Assembly (NCBI GenBank): GCA_020091685.1
Contig: CM034595.1
Span: 7,401,132 to 7,465,131, forward strand
Source of the DNA: Lutjanus erythropterus
Taxonomy: Eukaryota; Chordata; Actinopteri; Lutjaniformes; Lutjanidae
Direction of reading: 5' to 3'
DNA: 64,000 nt
The notes under the pieces were generated by a model. That model did no database searches. It was not told where the DNA came from and saw only the letters and a list, made by a program, of their open reading frames with translations. Every line of letters begins with the position of its first letter. Within the stretch, counting starts at the first letter, position 1. Both the position numbers and the translations under genes were made by a program. Positions 35,374 through 46,340 of this stretch are shown one piece after another.

Positions 35374-36606
35374 GCACCAAAGCTGGAGCGGGTTTATTAT
35401 GATGTCCATTAGCATGAGTGACAGGAAGGTTAAAAGAGGTGAGCAGTTACACTAGTCTCCTGAAGTGTGACAAAATGCTTCTGAGGTTTACGGGCATCGC
35501 ACTTTAGGGGCTTCATCAACAACAGGCCAGATTGAGAGGAGAAGGGGTGACCTTTTGCACTGTTGCATCTTCACTAGTGATGCAGTAATGATGGATTACA
35601 AAGCCCACTTTGGCAGACAGGATGGGAGCAGAGCCTTTCAAACACAATGATGTGTGTGGCGTGTTTTCCGTCCTCCTGCCGTACCTCTCTCCCCGAGGGC
35701 CGGAGCAGACTGAACTCCAGCTTTTCCAGCCTGCTGCCCTCCAATATGGCCCAGCGGTGGCTGGGTAAAGCCTGCCAGAGGCTTGGGGGGGATGTATGTA
35801 GCAGTATGAGTGTGGGTTTGTCAGTCAAGGTGTCAGTCAGACTGACGGGTCATTGTGTCGGCTGACAGCCGGCTGAGAGCTACAGCACTTCCATTACGAA
35901 GGAACATCACTCACTGGCCATTACAGCCACAGTCCTCTCCTGCTCACTGAGATGGAGGATAACAGGGACCATACATACACCCGGGGCATCGGAAAACTCC
36001 TCTGGCAGCTCATGCAGGCAAGTCCTGTTGTTCATTTAGATGCACTTCAAACTGCTGACATGTTGATATGCAGAGCTGAGAAGGCTGGGGTTGGAGTAGA
36101 GTATTTTATCAAATCTAAAGCCTGGATCCATTTATTGAGTCCTTTATTGAATCCATTTGGCTTCAGCTTTCAACAGTGTATTACAATGTAAGTAATAAAA
36201 GTCTTAAATAACTGAAATTCAAGGTATAAATCAAAATGTGTGGTCTGAGAAAGCAGAACCACTACACAACAGACATAAAGGTTGCAACATAACACAAAAG
36301 CACCTCCAGCACCAGTTTAAAATAATTCTATAATTGATCCAATATTCATCCTAAATACTGTAGTTTGATTGGTGGTCTCTATAAAGGCTGATCAGAAGAG
36401 CCGATCAGATGATGAAATTAACACTCACCAAGTGCCAAAAGCAGGCACATTGTGCGTTTGGTGTGTAAATCGTGGATGGCCTGGGATAAAACTTTACCCA
36501 CCACACTGGTGGGTCTGCCCAAAATAATAACGTAATAAAAAACTCTTCTTTTCCACTGCCTTCATTTTGACCACACCAGGTCAAACCATACCTTGGCTTA
36601 TTTGCA
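34926..36606. other. Intron stretch with a CA microsatellite
   Basis: The CA repeat at 35332-35370 is the only recognised feature. Frames at 35574-35865 and 36405-36647 show no known domain. Confidence 0.5.
35332..35370. repeat. (CA)n microsatellite
   Basis: About 19 CA units on the plus strand. Confidence 0.95.
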
Positions 36607-37207
36607 CTTCCATCAGGGCTGCAACTATCAATTATTTTCTTTAGCAATTAATCGATTAGTTGTCTGGTCCATGAAATGTCAGAAAACGGTGAAGTACGTT
36701 AACCAAAGCCCAAGGTGACATCCTCAAATGTCTTGTTTTGTTTTTGTCGAAATCAGAGAATTTTAACTTGTTTTTTTTGTTTTTTTTAAATGATTCATCA
36801 ATTACCAAAATTGTTGGTGATTAATAGGGATTTGTGCAATTACTGGACAACATGCTTAAATGCTGCCACCCTCACTAGTCAGCACCACAAATACTAGTCG
36901 GTCAAACTATTTATCAATCTTTTAGTCATACACAACACCAGTTAACTGTTGCCTCTAAGCCACTAGTCAGGGCTGTAGACCCATCAGGCGACAGCCCGTC
37001 TTTTTCAGACAGTGTTAAACATTATCATTAATAAACTGTGCTCTATTTTGACTGATTCCAAAGTGTTTTCTTACCGTTAGACCTGTTGACTAGTCTAAAT
37101 CAAATTTAGCATTTAATCATCAGGGAAATTAGTCACCAGGAACATCCCTAGTGATTAATTTAACGATCAATTACTAATAACTAATTTATTGATTAATCAC
37201 TGCAGCT
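36607..37207 (+). repeat. Copy 7 of the GGGCTGCAACTAA-ended element, interrupted
   Basis: Left part AGGGCTGCAACTATCAATTA to TTGGTGATTAAT and right part TGATTAATTTAACGATCAAT to CACTGCAGCTCT. The insertion at 36826-37151 lies between them. Confidence 0.82.
36826..37151 (-). mobile_element. hAT-like short element with 8-bp duplication TGATTAAT
   Basis: Ends (complement) TAGGGATGTTCCTGGTGACT and AGGGATTTGTGC. TGATTAAT stands on both sides (36818-36825, 37152-37159). Same family as 14434-15781 without the inner palindrome, so it shows the empty site of that palindrome. Confidence 0.8.
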
Positions 37208-38300
37208 CTGGTTTCCGGTACCTCTTAGCACAGCCAACCCACCTCCAAGCAGGTTGTGGAGACATCTCGCAAACTGTGGCCAACAGCTGATGACCCCACC
37301 TCCCCCCTCTCAAACAAACAGCTTGTGAGATGTCTGAGCAGCAGAGACAGACGTTTCTAAAACAGCCTGTGTGTTCAGCTCTCAGTACTTTTACTGCTTC
37401 TAATGGAATCTCTGTGGTTTGAAGTTGAGCTTCTCTCCTGAGTCACTGTTTGTACTTTCATGTATCTGCTTTATTTTACTGTTTCATGTCTGAAACTAAT
37501 AGGAGTCATGTTAAGTTACCACAGACAAACACCCAGCACTTCCTGATTTTGATGCTTCATAATAAGAAAATCAACAAAATCATGTCATTATTCTACAGCC
37601 ATGTGCAATCAACATTTATATCACAATGACAAGTTAGAGGAAAAAAAAATGTTGTCTGTTTCCACTTTTTTAGTCAATTAGTCAAGTTTTATTTTGGCCT
37701 TTATAAAAGCTAATTCCAGTTCTTGCCAAGAGTGAGATGAGAATATTAATTCCACACTCATATCTGTACATTGGCTCAGCATCAAGACACAGCTAGCCTG
37801 GCTCCATCCAAATATTAAAAATCCTCCGACCAGCACCTCTAAATTTGACTAATTAACATCTCATTTGTTTAATGTGAACATAGAAGAAACGTAAAAGCAA
37901 CAAGTTAGGGAAGGAACAACTTCTTGACTTCCTGGAGTCACCAATGGTTGCTTGGCAACCTCACGATGATGGTGAGCGTCCAGCATGTCTTTCTTTTCGC
38001 ACTTCTCCTTTTAGCCTACCTTCAGTTCACTCCTTGGTGCTGCAGCATTTATAGTTCATGGATATGTGTATTGTATGAGTTTGATAATAAAATGAGGCAG
38101 GAAAAGAAGAGGAAAGTACTTTCATATAAGGCCATAACGTTAGTTTGTGTGCAGAGTCAATCCAGTCATATTCAGTGTTTTTACTAACCCAGCCGGACTT
38201 CCCCAATGTCACTGTCAGTCTTCAAACAGTAGTGTAATCTACCCCAGTATACAAACACACATGCATATCCACACATAGACGCACACAAAACAGCTCCTAC
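37208..38300. other. Stretch with no recognised feature, next to exon D
   Basis: No exon or repeat recognised. The frame at 37924-38187 has no known domain. Confidence 0.5.
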
Positions 38301-38426
38301 CTCATCTAGTTCAGCGATGTAGACAGGCTTCTCTTCAAAGCCGATCGGCATGGGTTCGTTGGGTGGGATCTCCACCTCTTCACACATCTTATTGTTTTCT
38401 CTGCGGATTCCCTCGGGTAGCAGCAT
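38301..38426 (-). CDS. ASCC3: ASCC3 exon D: entry to helicase cassette 1
   Basis: 126 bases, exactly 42 codons (phase 0-0), from MLLPEGIRRENNKM to YIAELDE. The EEVEIPPNEPMP and EKPVYI..LDE strings are the strand that Ski2/Brr2-type helicases place just before the Q-like motif; LDE joins directly to IGQLVFKG of exon E, as in mammalian ASCC3. The first residue is Met by sequence only and is not a start codon, because the frame is entered from exon C. The donor is GATGAG followed by GTAGGA. The acceptor ACATTCAG is separated from its pyrimidine tract (TTTTCTTCTTTTTTTT) by a TG repeat at 38435-38456, an unusual arrangement. A 31-kb intron follows. Confidence 0.96.
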
Positions 38427-38434
38427 CTGAATGT

Positions 38435-38456
38435 CACACAGACACACACACACACA
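38435..38456 (-). repeat. TG repeat between pyrimidine tract and acceptor of exon D
   Basis: In transcript sense a run of TG dinucleotides with one interruption ends about 8 bases before the exon D AG, and a T-rich tract lies on its far side. UG repeats bind TDP-43 and CELF proteins. In CFTR exon 9 a (TG)mTn tract at the acceptor controls skipping; here the order of TG and T is reversed. Confidence 0.85.
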
Positions 38457-39893
38457 AAAAAAAGAAGAAAAGCCAGACGTCACAAATGACCTCAAAGACT
38501 CAACAATAACATACCTGTTCTTTAAAACCCAGAAGGATATTCAAAGTCATAAAATATACCATCACTACTAGAATTCAGCTATATTTTCACAAAAATGTTT
38601 TGTAACTCCTGTATCCTTCATACACCCTTGAAAATACAGAGCAGATCAAACATACTTTGAGGATCTGATTGATACTTGTTTTGAACATATACATGCATTT
38701 GAAGTACTGCATTTTAAGGCCCAAATTAACCAGAACACATAGTAAGAAATTGTCATACTATATTAACATTTTTCTATATTCATAAAAATCCAATAATGCA
38801 CAGTTTTGGTTAAACTTTTGGTGCACTGTATTAAAGCCCTGAGAGGAAAGTGAGACACTTGATTAGAAAATAATTACTGAATTACTTTATATTTTATATA
38901 TAAACTTTTTTAAACATTCATCTTCTTTAAAAACTACAATACATAATTTCTTTTTTTTTTTTAATCTAATGGTTTAGTTCGGTTTTGGGGTATTCATCTG
39001 TGACATATATGCCTCCAACCAAGAACAATGAAGGCTGTGAGCAATGACCATGGACAGAAGTGGGATGGGTGGGGTAGGGTAGGGTTATAAGTTGATCACC
39101 AATAAAGTGAATGCATATAATCAAAAATGTCCATGAATTGATCAATCAGCAAGGAACTACAAGAAAAGAAAGAAAGACAACAACAATGATAATAATCTAA
39201 GTTGAAACAATGAGATTTTGAAACAGTATTTATATAAAACTATTATAAAACCAACCATAAAAAGGATATGAGGTTATCAATATTTTGTACATACTCATTT
39301 CCAAATGCAGAGGCAAATTCTATGCCCTAAAAAATATCCCTTAAAAACCTTCCGTCAACACCAAGCCCAAAGTTTTCCACTCACACAGCTGCCAGATAGT
39401 AGAAAGTACTGGAGTGGACGCATCAGAGGCCCTGATTAATCCAGGCCTTCTTTTTTTCCCCACCCACACTCTGGGAACTCTGCCTCTGTTTGGCTGGTGC
39501 TTGTTCCCTCCGTTGGTCAGGTTGGCTATAGAGGCTACTTTGCATGGGTAACTGGCGTGACTTGAGATTTCTGGCTTGGCCTCTGGTGTGCTTTGGGCAC
39601 ATAAAGTTTGAAAATCACTGATATAGTTAATATTTCAGATGCAAATTTGGAGTACTAGAATAATAAAATCAAGACTTTTTTTATGGCAGTATGATGAACA
39701 GACTGAAAACATTATCTTATGAGATAAAACACAAAAGCATTACAAAGTTACTTTGGAGACATAATTTGTAGTTTAAAAAAGTAATAAATCTCATTGCATT
39801 GCAATATACCTTATCATGGCACTCAACATAATTTCACATCACAATCAATCACAAATATATCATATAGTGGGACCTGATGGATCAAATCAGTTA

Positions 39894-40138
39894 TGGCTGC
39901 AACTAATGATTATTTTCATTGTCTATTCATATATTGATCATTTTCTCAATTAATCGATTAGGTGTTTGGTCTACAAAATGTCAGAAAATTGTGAACAATG
40001 TCAGTCAGTGTTTCCCAGTGCCCAAGTCGACATCCTTAAATGTCTTGCTTTGCCCAGAGCCTAAAGATATTCAGTTTATTGACATAAAGGAGTACTCAAC
40101 CAGAAAATATTCACATTTAAGAAGCTGAAATCAGACTA
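39894..40138 (+). repeat. Copy 8 of the GGGCTGCAACTAA-ended element
   Basis: TGGCTGCAACTAATGATTAT to ACATTTAAGAAGCTGAAATC; the 3' third is missing. Confidence 0.85.
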
Positions 40139-40378
40139 AAGCCATATATTGACCACTCATTGATGACTTTTCTGGGGCCCCGAGTTCATCTGAGATGGAC
40201 TGACGCAAAGTGTAAAAGTGTGCTGTGACCTGACAAGTTCACATTACAGATTGTTTTCAGAAATCATGGACATCGTGTCCTCCAGGCAAAAGAGTGAAAG
40301 AACCGTCCAGATTGTTACCAGTGCCAACTTGAAAAGCCAGCCAGTGACTCCCAAACCTGAGCTTATGATGGAATTTAG

Positions 40379-40744
40379 GACTGCAACTAACGTTCATTTT
40401 CATTGTCAGTTAATCTGTTGATCATTTTCTCAATTAATTGTTAAGGTGAAATGGTGAAAAATGTGATTCCCAAACCCCAAGATGATGTCCTCAGATGTCT
40501 TGTTTTGCCCAGAGCTTAAAGATATTCACTTTACTGTCAGAGAGAAGTAAAGAAAACAGAAAATACTAACATTTAAGAAGCAGAAATTTTGACTTTTTAT
40601 TCTTTTTAAAAAAATGACTTAAACCGATTTATTTTGATGGAAACACTACCACTTACTTTTCTAGTGAGGCCTCTAAAATCAACAAAATATTAATATTCCT
40701 TGTAGTAGCATTAATAATTAATAACTGATTACATGTTGCAGCTC
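40379..40744 (+). repeat. Copy 9 of the GGGCTGCAACTAA-ended element
   Basis: GACTGCAACTAACGTTCATT to TACATGTTGCAGCTCT, 366 bp, both ends present. It ends about 280 bases before the exon C donor on the plus coordinate. Confidence 0.87.
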
Positions 40745-41022
40745 TAAACAAGAAAAACAGAGCAATCTTGTTCTTTGCTGACCTTTGAGACTTTTGAAAA
40801 GATATTCCACCAGATATTCCATTACTGGGCTGTAATGTGAGAGCAGACTGAAGACCTCTATACACTGTGCATAACTGTGGACCTACATCTCACTGTGAGT
40901 TGGAGTGAGTAACAAGAATCACACATCAGTCCACCTAAACAGCTTCTTCTTTCAACCTCAGTGTTAAATATCCAAGGCAAAAGACACGTTACAGTGGAAG
41001 CAGACTGAAAAAGTAGCCTCAC

Positions 41023-41158
41023 CCTGGCTCCTCCAACAAACGCAGGCGACTTCGTGGCCTCCGCATAGCTGTCGTAGACGTTGGGATATCGAATACGTTC
41101 ATACACTCTCTCTCTGCTGAGTATGGGCTCACGTCGTGCAGTCAGCAGGGCCTGCTCC
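41023..41158 (-). CDS. ASCC3: ASCC3 exon C: EQALLTARREPILSRER segment
   Basis: 136 bases. The first G completes Arg from exon B, then 45 codons run to FVGGAR and end in phase 0. EQALLTARREPILSRER and the RYPNVYDS block match the conserved pre-helicase region of vertebrate ASCC3; YDS.AEA..S.AF..GA is the recognisable pattern. The acceptor is TTGTTCAG preceded by a TG-rich rather than pure pyrimidine stretch, and the donor is CCAGG followed by GTGAGG. The arginine cluster plus acidic residues suggests a surface helix leading to the helicase core. That last point is inference. Confidence 0.95.
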
Positions 41159-41785
41159 CTGAACAAGCAAACACAACACACCTTGAATATGAAAAACTCA
41201 GCAACAAACTCAGCAACAGTAAATACAAGATACTTGAGAGTACGTCAAGGTGAAAGAAAGAAGCCAGTAGTCTTCTGTCAGAGTAGAGAAAGAAAGGAAT
41301 AAACAGCAACGACGTCATATCTACAAGCACTTAAGTCCATACATGAACTCTCACATCCATCCATATTGTTGCTTTAGAATGAATAGTGCAGTCGATGATT
41401 CAAATGAAGAGGCACAGATGTGAGGCATTATGTTCCTTCCTAAAGTGGCTTACCTCTCTGCTAATCTTTTCCTTCACACTGGGCTGGATTTGGCCATGCT
41501 AAGTTTTTAATTAAACAGATCGCTGCTCTTTTTTTTCATCCTCTGAAATTAAACTTTCAGAAAAATCCTCTACAAAAAAAAAAGACAAGCTGCAGAGTGT
41601 TTTTTTGTATTTTGTAAAGCTCCAGCCAAGTTGTCATGAAAAATGCAGAAGCTTGTCGGTTTTGGCGCTGATACCTAAGAGCGCAGGAAGGAGACGGACG
41701 GACGGACGGACGGACGGACAAAGACAAATGAGGCGAAAAGGACCAGGGAGAAGTTTGAGGGAAAGTTTGTGTAGAGACGACATAC
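41159..41785 (-). other. Intron between exons B and C (627 bp)
   Basis: The shortest intron here. It holds a (GGAC)n repeat at 41693-41719 on the plus strand, about 70-90 bases after the exon B donor. No other feature is seen. Confidence 0.85.
41693..41719. repeat. (ACGG)n tetranucleotide repeat
   Basis: Nearly seven ACGG units on the plus strand, CCGT in the transcript. Confidence 0.92.
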
Positions 41786-41984
41786 CGCTGGGCTCTCATC
41801 TCTCTGGGGTCAAAGGACATGAAAGCGTCTGATGAGTCGTTCTCATCTATTCCTTTGCCTCTCCTCCGCTCTCTCTTCTCCTCCCTGCGGTACATCTTCA
41901 TCATCTGTTTCTCCTGCTCTGATTGGATGGTCACCTGGCATCCATAGGCGGGCTTCACTTCGCCGCTGACTTTTCGGCCCACAT
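41786..41984 (-). CDS. ASCC3: ASCC3 exon B: YGCQVTIQSEQEKQ segment and basic linker
   Basis: 199 bases. AT completes the split Asp, 65 codons follow, and the final CG completes Arg with the first base of exon C (phase 2). It holds PAYGCQVTIQSEQEKQMMK, nearly identical to other vertebrate ASCC3 proteins, then a highly charged helix (YRREEKRERRRGKG) and an acidic SDAFMSFDPREMRAQ segment. The acceptor is TTTTCCTCCAG and the donor AGCG followed by GTATGT. It is only 627 bases from exon C. The variable basic-acidic linker lies between two conserved blocks. The open frame runs on into intron at both ends, but homology and splice signals set the borders given here. Confidence 0.95.
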
Positions 41985-42073
41985 CTGGAGGAAAATACAA
42001 CAAGCACAGTAAATAAAAGGCAAAATGCTGCAACATCACAGCTTTTCTGGACTAAATAAAATTATTTGATTTC

Positions 42074-42590
42074 TTTAAAGGGACAGTTCACCCCAAAATC
42101 AAAAATGTATGTTTTTCGCCTGGCCTGTAGTGCTATTTATCCAAGTAGATTTGTTTGGTGTGACTTGCAGAGTTTTATCGGCCGTAGAGATGTCTGCTTT
42201 CTCTCCAGTATAATAAAACTAAATGGCATTATTCCTGTTCAGCTCAAAGCACCGATTTGAAAAATTCACAACCAAAGTCTTTTTCCAAAAATCATGATCA
42301 TCATCAAGATAATCCACAGACCTCATTGTGAGCAGTTTCATATAGGAACTATGGTAGATTCTAAATGATGATTTCTGGAAAGAGACTGTGTTTTTCAAAT
42401 ATATTTTTTGGTGCTTTGAACACCACAGGACTAGTGCCAACGAGTGCCTTTATACTGGAGAGAAGGCAGACATCTCTTCGGCTAATATCTCAGAAACTCT
42501 GCAACTCACACCAAAGTATAGCTATAGCCAAGTATAGATGGATAAAAGCAGGCCACAAGAAAAATATGTATTTTTGACTTTGGGGTGACA
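42074..42590. mobile_element. Foldback element 90 bases from the exon B acceptor
   Basis: The left arm (TTTAAAGGGACAGTTCACCC, AAAAATGTATGTTTTTC, GAGATGTCTGCTTTCTCTCC) is inverted in the right arm (GGAGAGAAGGCAGACATCTC, AAAATATGTATTTTTGAC, TTTGGGGTGA). The arms are over 200 bases and the spacer about 70. The outermost right bases are missing. Fragments are at 575-680 and 48321-48555. Confidence 0.8.
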
Positions 42591-42866
42591 GCCTCCATGG
42601 AAGGTGATCCAGCCCTTTGTAGATTTAAAGGGCTGCTTCTCATGAAAACACATAACAGTTCTTACTTTAAGGTGATTATACACTAATGAAAATATATTTA
42701 TGAATGTCATGTTCTTTTCCTAACATATTCTGACAAATCCCTCAAAATCATTCACACTGGACCTTTACCATAAGCACATAAACATTTATTGTAATCTTGA
42801 AGAAGATTTCTTAAATATTCTTTTTAAAGAATTACTACGCTAGAAGCCTAAGTGGAATATTTTACT

Positions 42867-42893
42867 GATGATGATGATGATGATGATGATGAT
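42867..42893. repeat. (GAT)9 microsatellite
   Basis: Nine perfect GAT units directly before the next element copy. Confidence 0.95.
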
Positions 42894-42894
42894 A

Positions 42895-43142
42895 AGGGCT
42901 GCAACTAAGGATAATTTCCATTTTTTATCAAGCTGTTGATTATTTTCTCGATTAGTCGATTGGTTGTTTTGTCTAAAAAATGTCACAAAGTTGTGAAAAA
43001 TGTTGATCAATGTTTCCCAAAGTCCAAGAGGACGTCCTCAAATGTCGTTTTGTCTACAGCCCAAAGATATTGAGTTTACCATCTGTGAGGAGTAAAAAAA
43101 TATTCACATTTAAGAAGCTGAACAATCAGAGATTTTTTTTCA
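42895..43142 (+). repeat. Copy 10 of the GGGCTGCAACTAA-ended element
   Basis: AGGGCTGCAACTAAGGATAA to TTTAAGAAGCTGAACAATCA; 3' end lost. Confidence 0.85.
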
Positions 43143-43669
43143 GCACTGTCTAGATAACCCCAAACCTACTTTGCCAATTCTTTACTGGTTGCTGGTCGCT
43201 GGTTGATTCACCATCCTCGCTCTGGATTCTGAGAGCAGCTTTGACTCCTGTCAGTTAGATGCAAATTTGTAGTCTAATGCAAAAATGACCAGTTGTCAGT
43301 CCACAAACAATCTAATCTTAATGTTGCAATCGGGTTTAATGCATTTTTGCAGATATAATGTTGTGTTATCTTGGACATCCTTTAAACAAAATAAAATGTT
43401 AATATTGTAACTTCATTCTGTTCTGTTAATGTGCACAATTCATTTAAGTCATCTGAGAGAGGAAATCAAGTGATTAAAAAGTGCAAATACATGTAAAATT
43501 ATTCATGCTTTTAATAAAAAATAATTTAAGAGTAAGAATTATTCATTTGTGTGCACATATTTTTTTTTTCCTTTTCCTCTTACACCGACAATACAACATC
43601 AGGCGCAGGTCAGCAAGGCCACGCCCCCTTCTGGGGGAAAACTCATGATTTCATATAACAATGACAGAG

Positions 43670-43830
43670 AGAAGAAAATGCTGAAAAGCTGCAGTGTAGT
43701 AGGTTGTAAAACAAATAAACATACAAATCCATCATGACCTCTGGTTCCACATCCTTCCTAGACATGAAAAGGATTTCAAAAGTAGAGCAGTAAGTTGTCT
43801 GATCCTCCAGAGAACAGTGATTGTTCCTAC
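43670..43830 (+). pseudogene. Possible THAP-type zinc finger fragment
   Basis: MLKSCSVVGCKTNKHTNPS, then after a stop or one-base shift LWFHILPRHEKDF. THAP domains begin C-x4-C followed by an F-x-FP core with basic residues. The C-x2-H half is not found. THAP domains occur in P-type transposases and in some host genes. The match is short, so this is tentative. Confidence 0.35.
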
Positions 43831-44126
43831 TGATGGAGAGCTAACGTTAGCTGGAGTGTGAGGCTGCTGGAGTTCAGTCATAACGTTACAGTACAGCAGT
43901 GTCACACTGTCGTCTCTGACTAAATCTGAGCCTAGGCTTAGATCAACAGTTGTCCGTTGCTGGGTTTTGTTATTTAAAGACAGCATTAAGTCCAATGATA
44001 CCAAGTAATTCATTATTAGCAGTGTCTGAACACTGTGTTGGTTCATTGATCTACTTGGAGGGGTGAAGACTAAAAGAGCATGACAGCTGACTGGTTAACA
44101 TTAACCGATGAAGATATTGCAAACTA

Positions 44127-44442
44127 TGGCTGAACAGTTACTCAAAATTTTAGCAAAATTGCAGCATGGTCTACTACAATTTTCAAATGGCAGGATACAC
44201 AATATTTGTCAAATGCAAAATATGTGTCAAAATACAATTCTGAATTAAATATTTTACATATAATATGTACTAAACATCTTTGTTTAGTACGGATCCCCAA
44301 AGAAATATAACACACCATAATTGTTTTAATGTGTTTTTCAATGAAAATGAGAATAATGATGTAAAAATGATCCTTTCCTCTAATATTGCAAATCATGTTG
44401 CAATTACAATATTAGTCTATTTCTTCAAAATTGTTCACCCCT
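44127..44442 (+). repeat. GGGCTGCACGATTAA-family element
   Basis: TGGCTGAACAGTTACTC, ACAATATTTGTC and AAAATTGTTCACCCCT ends; full length but diverged. Confidence 0.65.
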
Positions 44443-44641
44443 ATCCTGAACGCTCAGGTTCAGGCAAGGTATAATTTTATTAGACATGTCTATAAAACAA
44501 AGGTTTGTTTAACTAGACATAAATTCAAACAAACTGTAATTCAAAAACACGTAAAACCGGACTGATGCCAGTTGGAGCTTCAGCTTTCTTTGCCCCAAAA
44601 GGGGGCGTGGCTATGAGATTTCGGAGAAGTTATGTGTCGGT

Positions 44642-45729
44642 CTGAGGTATGAAACCTGACGGGCCATACTTGCAAAAGATTTGTGCACAGATAATGTAAT
44701 TTCTCATATTTAAGAGTTTTCAGGCCCTGGTGCAGACAGCCTGAAAGAGTCTTTATCCATGGATTGTCATTAAGAAAACAACATCAGGTCAGCTGGTGTC
44801 AGTAAAAACTGATTCATATTTCAGCAGTAATCCTGATATCCTACTGATGTTGATGCAGGTACATGTGGCAATGCAGGGGTTAATGTTCCCCATTGCAGCC
44901 TCCCTGTTTGAGGCACAACAGCTCAATAAAAGGCAGAATTGCTCTTGAAAACAGATGAGATCTGATGATTGCACCGCGGCCCGGGCTGATTGACTGAATG
45001 ATTTCTTCTTTATCTCGTCTAGCGGCTCTACCTGCTGCACGGCCTCCCTCTCGTTCTAGCAGCTCCCCTCTTCCTGTCACTCTTACCCTCCCTCCCATTA
45101 CCTCTCCGACTCCCAACCCCTTTAACTCTGTCACCCTCTATGCACCAATTCCTCTGTCTAAACCATTCCCCATCCTTTACTTTCCCCCCCTCTCTGGGAG
45201 CTATTGTGCCTTATTATGTGGCTCCAACAGTGATTGCCTCCAAATCTCCAGGTTTCTCATTTCCACAAGCGATCATGGTGCCATAATCACTGTGAAGAGC
45301 ATCGCCAAGATAGATTTTGTTTGTTTACAAGATGGTTTCAAGGTGTTTTCACACATGTGAAACAGTAGTCTTTAAAATCAATATACAATTTTCAATGGCA
45401 GTCTTTTTACAGTCAACATACTGTAGCTCTGTAGCCACATAAAGCCTGAGTCTTCACTGTGTTACCATGATAACCAAATCATCCTCAGTTTTATCATTTA
45501 CAGTTGTATTTAGTGTTGTACAGTTGTAATTAAATATTTGATAAATATGTTGTGTAAATGTCAAACAGCTATCACTGTCATGCTTGTAAAACTACATGAA
45601 CTGTAGTCATGTCATGTGTTTAATGTCTCAAAATTTAGCCTACAGTGGGACTAGATGTTCACTTAAACATTTAGTCCCACTTTACGTTACATCTCTGATT
45701 TCAGTTGCTAAACAGTCACTTTGTGGAAA
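44642..45729. other. Stretch with no recognised feature
   Basis: The proline/serine-rich frame at 44998-45360 comes from C/T-rich sequence with no domain or splice support. Confidence 0.5.
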
Positions 45730-46340
45730 ATAATAAAAACTAGAATTACCATCTCACGGCTGCACACCGTTGCAAACCAGTTATGTTGCAGTTTATGTCC
45801 ATTTCTGTCCAAACTCATATAATACATGCAGTGAGGAATTTAATAAAACTGTACCTTTTAGGAAAATGAACTGCATTGTTTTGCTGATTTCAGTGAATAA
45901 TTGTTTTCATGTAGAGACTATTGTTACAGAGGAGAACAGAGGACTGACAGACAGCTAAATATTATGATGTCACAGGGAAGTTGACCTTTGACCTTTTGGA
46001 TAAAAAAAGTAATCTCATCATTGTATTCTATTGGACATATGTGTGTGTGTCATAATTAGGGCATGAACAATTGACTGACCTTTCACCTCCAAATTCTTAG
46101 AAAGTCATTCATAAGTCAAAAAGGATGTTTTTACCAAGTTTGAAGAAATTCTCTCGAGGTTTTCTTGAGATATCGCATTAATCTAAATCGGACGGTCATG
46201 AGGTCACAGTGACCTTGAAGACTGTCCTTTAACCACCAAAACTGAATCAGTTCATCTTTGAGTCAAAGTTGACATTTGTGTCATGTTTGAAGAAATTCTC
46301 TAAAGGTGTTCTTGAGATATCGATGTACGGATGGACGAAA
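45730..46340 (+). repeat. Copy of the CTAGAATTACCACCTC repeat with a tandem module
   Basis: The start matches 10160-10305. The words GTTTGAAGAAATTCTCT and TTCTTGAGATATCG each occur twice (about 46140 and 46290), so a unit of roughly 150 bases is duplicated. This module is a known type of fish tandem repeat. Confidence 0.65.

Larger units (their letters stand above)
7139..38300 (-). other. Intron between exons D and E (31 kb)
   Basis: The largest intron in the window. No internal exon was found on either strand. It holds most of the transposon relics described below, CA/TG microsatellites at 9872, 24067 and 35332, and several less repetitive stretches. It interrupts the protein between LDE and IGQ, just before the Q-like motif. 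Confidence 0.85.
38427..41022 (-). other. Intron between exons C and D (2.6 kb)
   Basis: Holds two same-orientation copies of the GGGCTGCAAC family (39894-40138 and 40379-40744). The remainder, including 38470-39890, shows nothing recognisable. Confidence 0.75.
43584..44641. mobile_element. Element with CCACGCCCCCTT inverted ends and a THAP-like fragment
   Basis: The left end ACCGACAATACAAC..GCCACGCCCCCTTCTGGGG and the complement of the right end, ACCGACACATAAC..GCCACGCCCCCTTTTGGGG, match. About 1.06 kb. A GGGCTGCACGATTAA-family copy (44127-44442) is inside. Confidence 0.55.

Noticed and set aside
41557-42039. 160-codon minus-strand frame including exon B
   Set aside because: Only 41786-41984 matches ASCC3; the ends are intron read-through past good splice sites.
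44998-45360. Pro/Ser-rich 120-codon plus-strand frame
   Set aside because: C/T-rich intron; no domain, no splice link, wrong strand for ASCC3.
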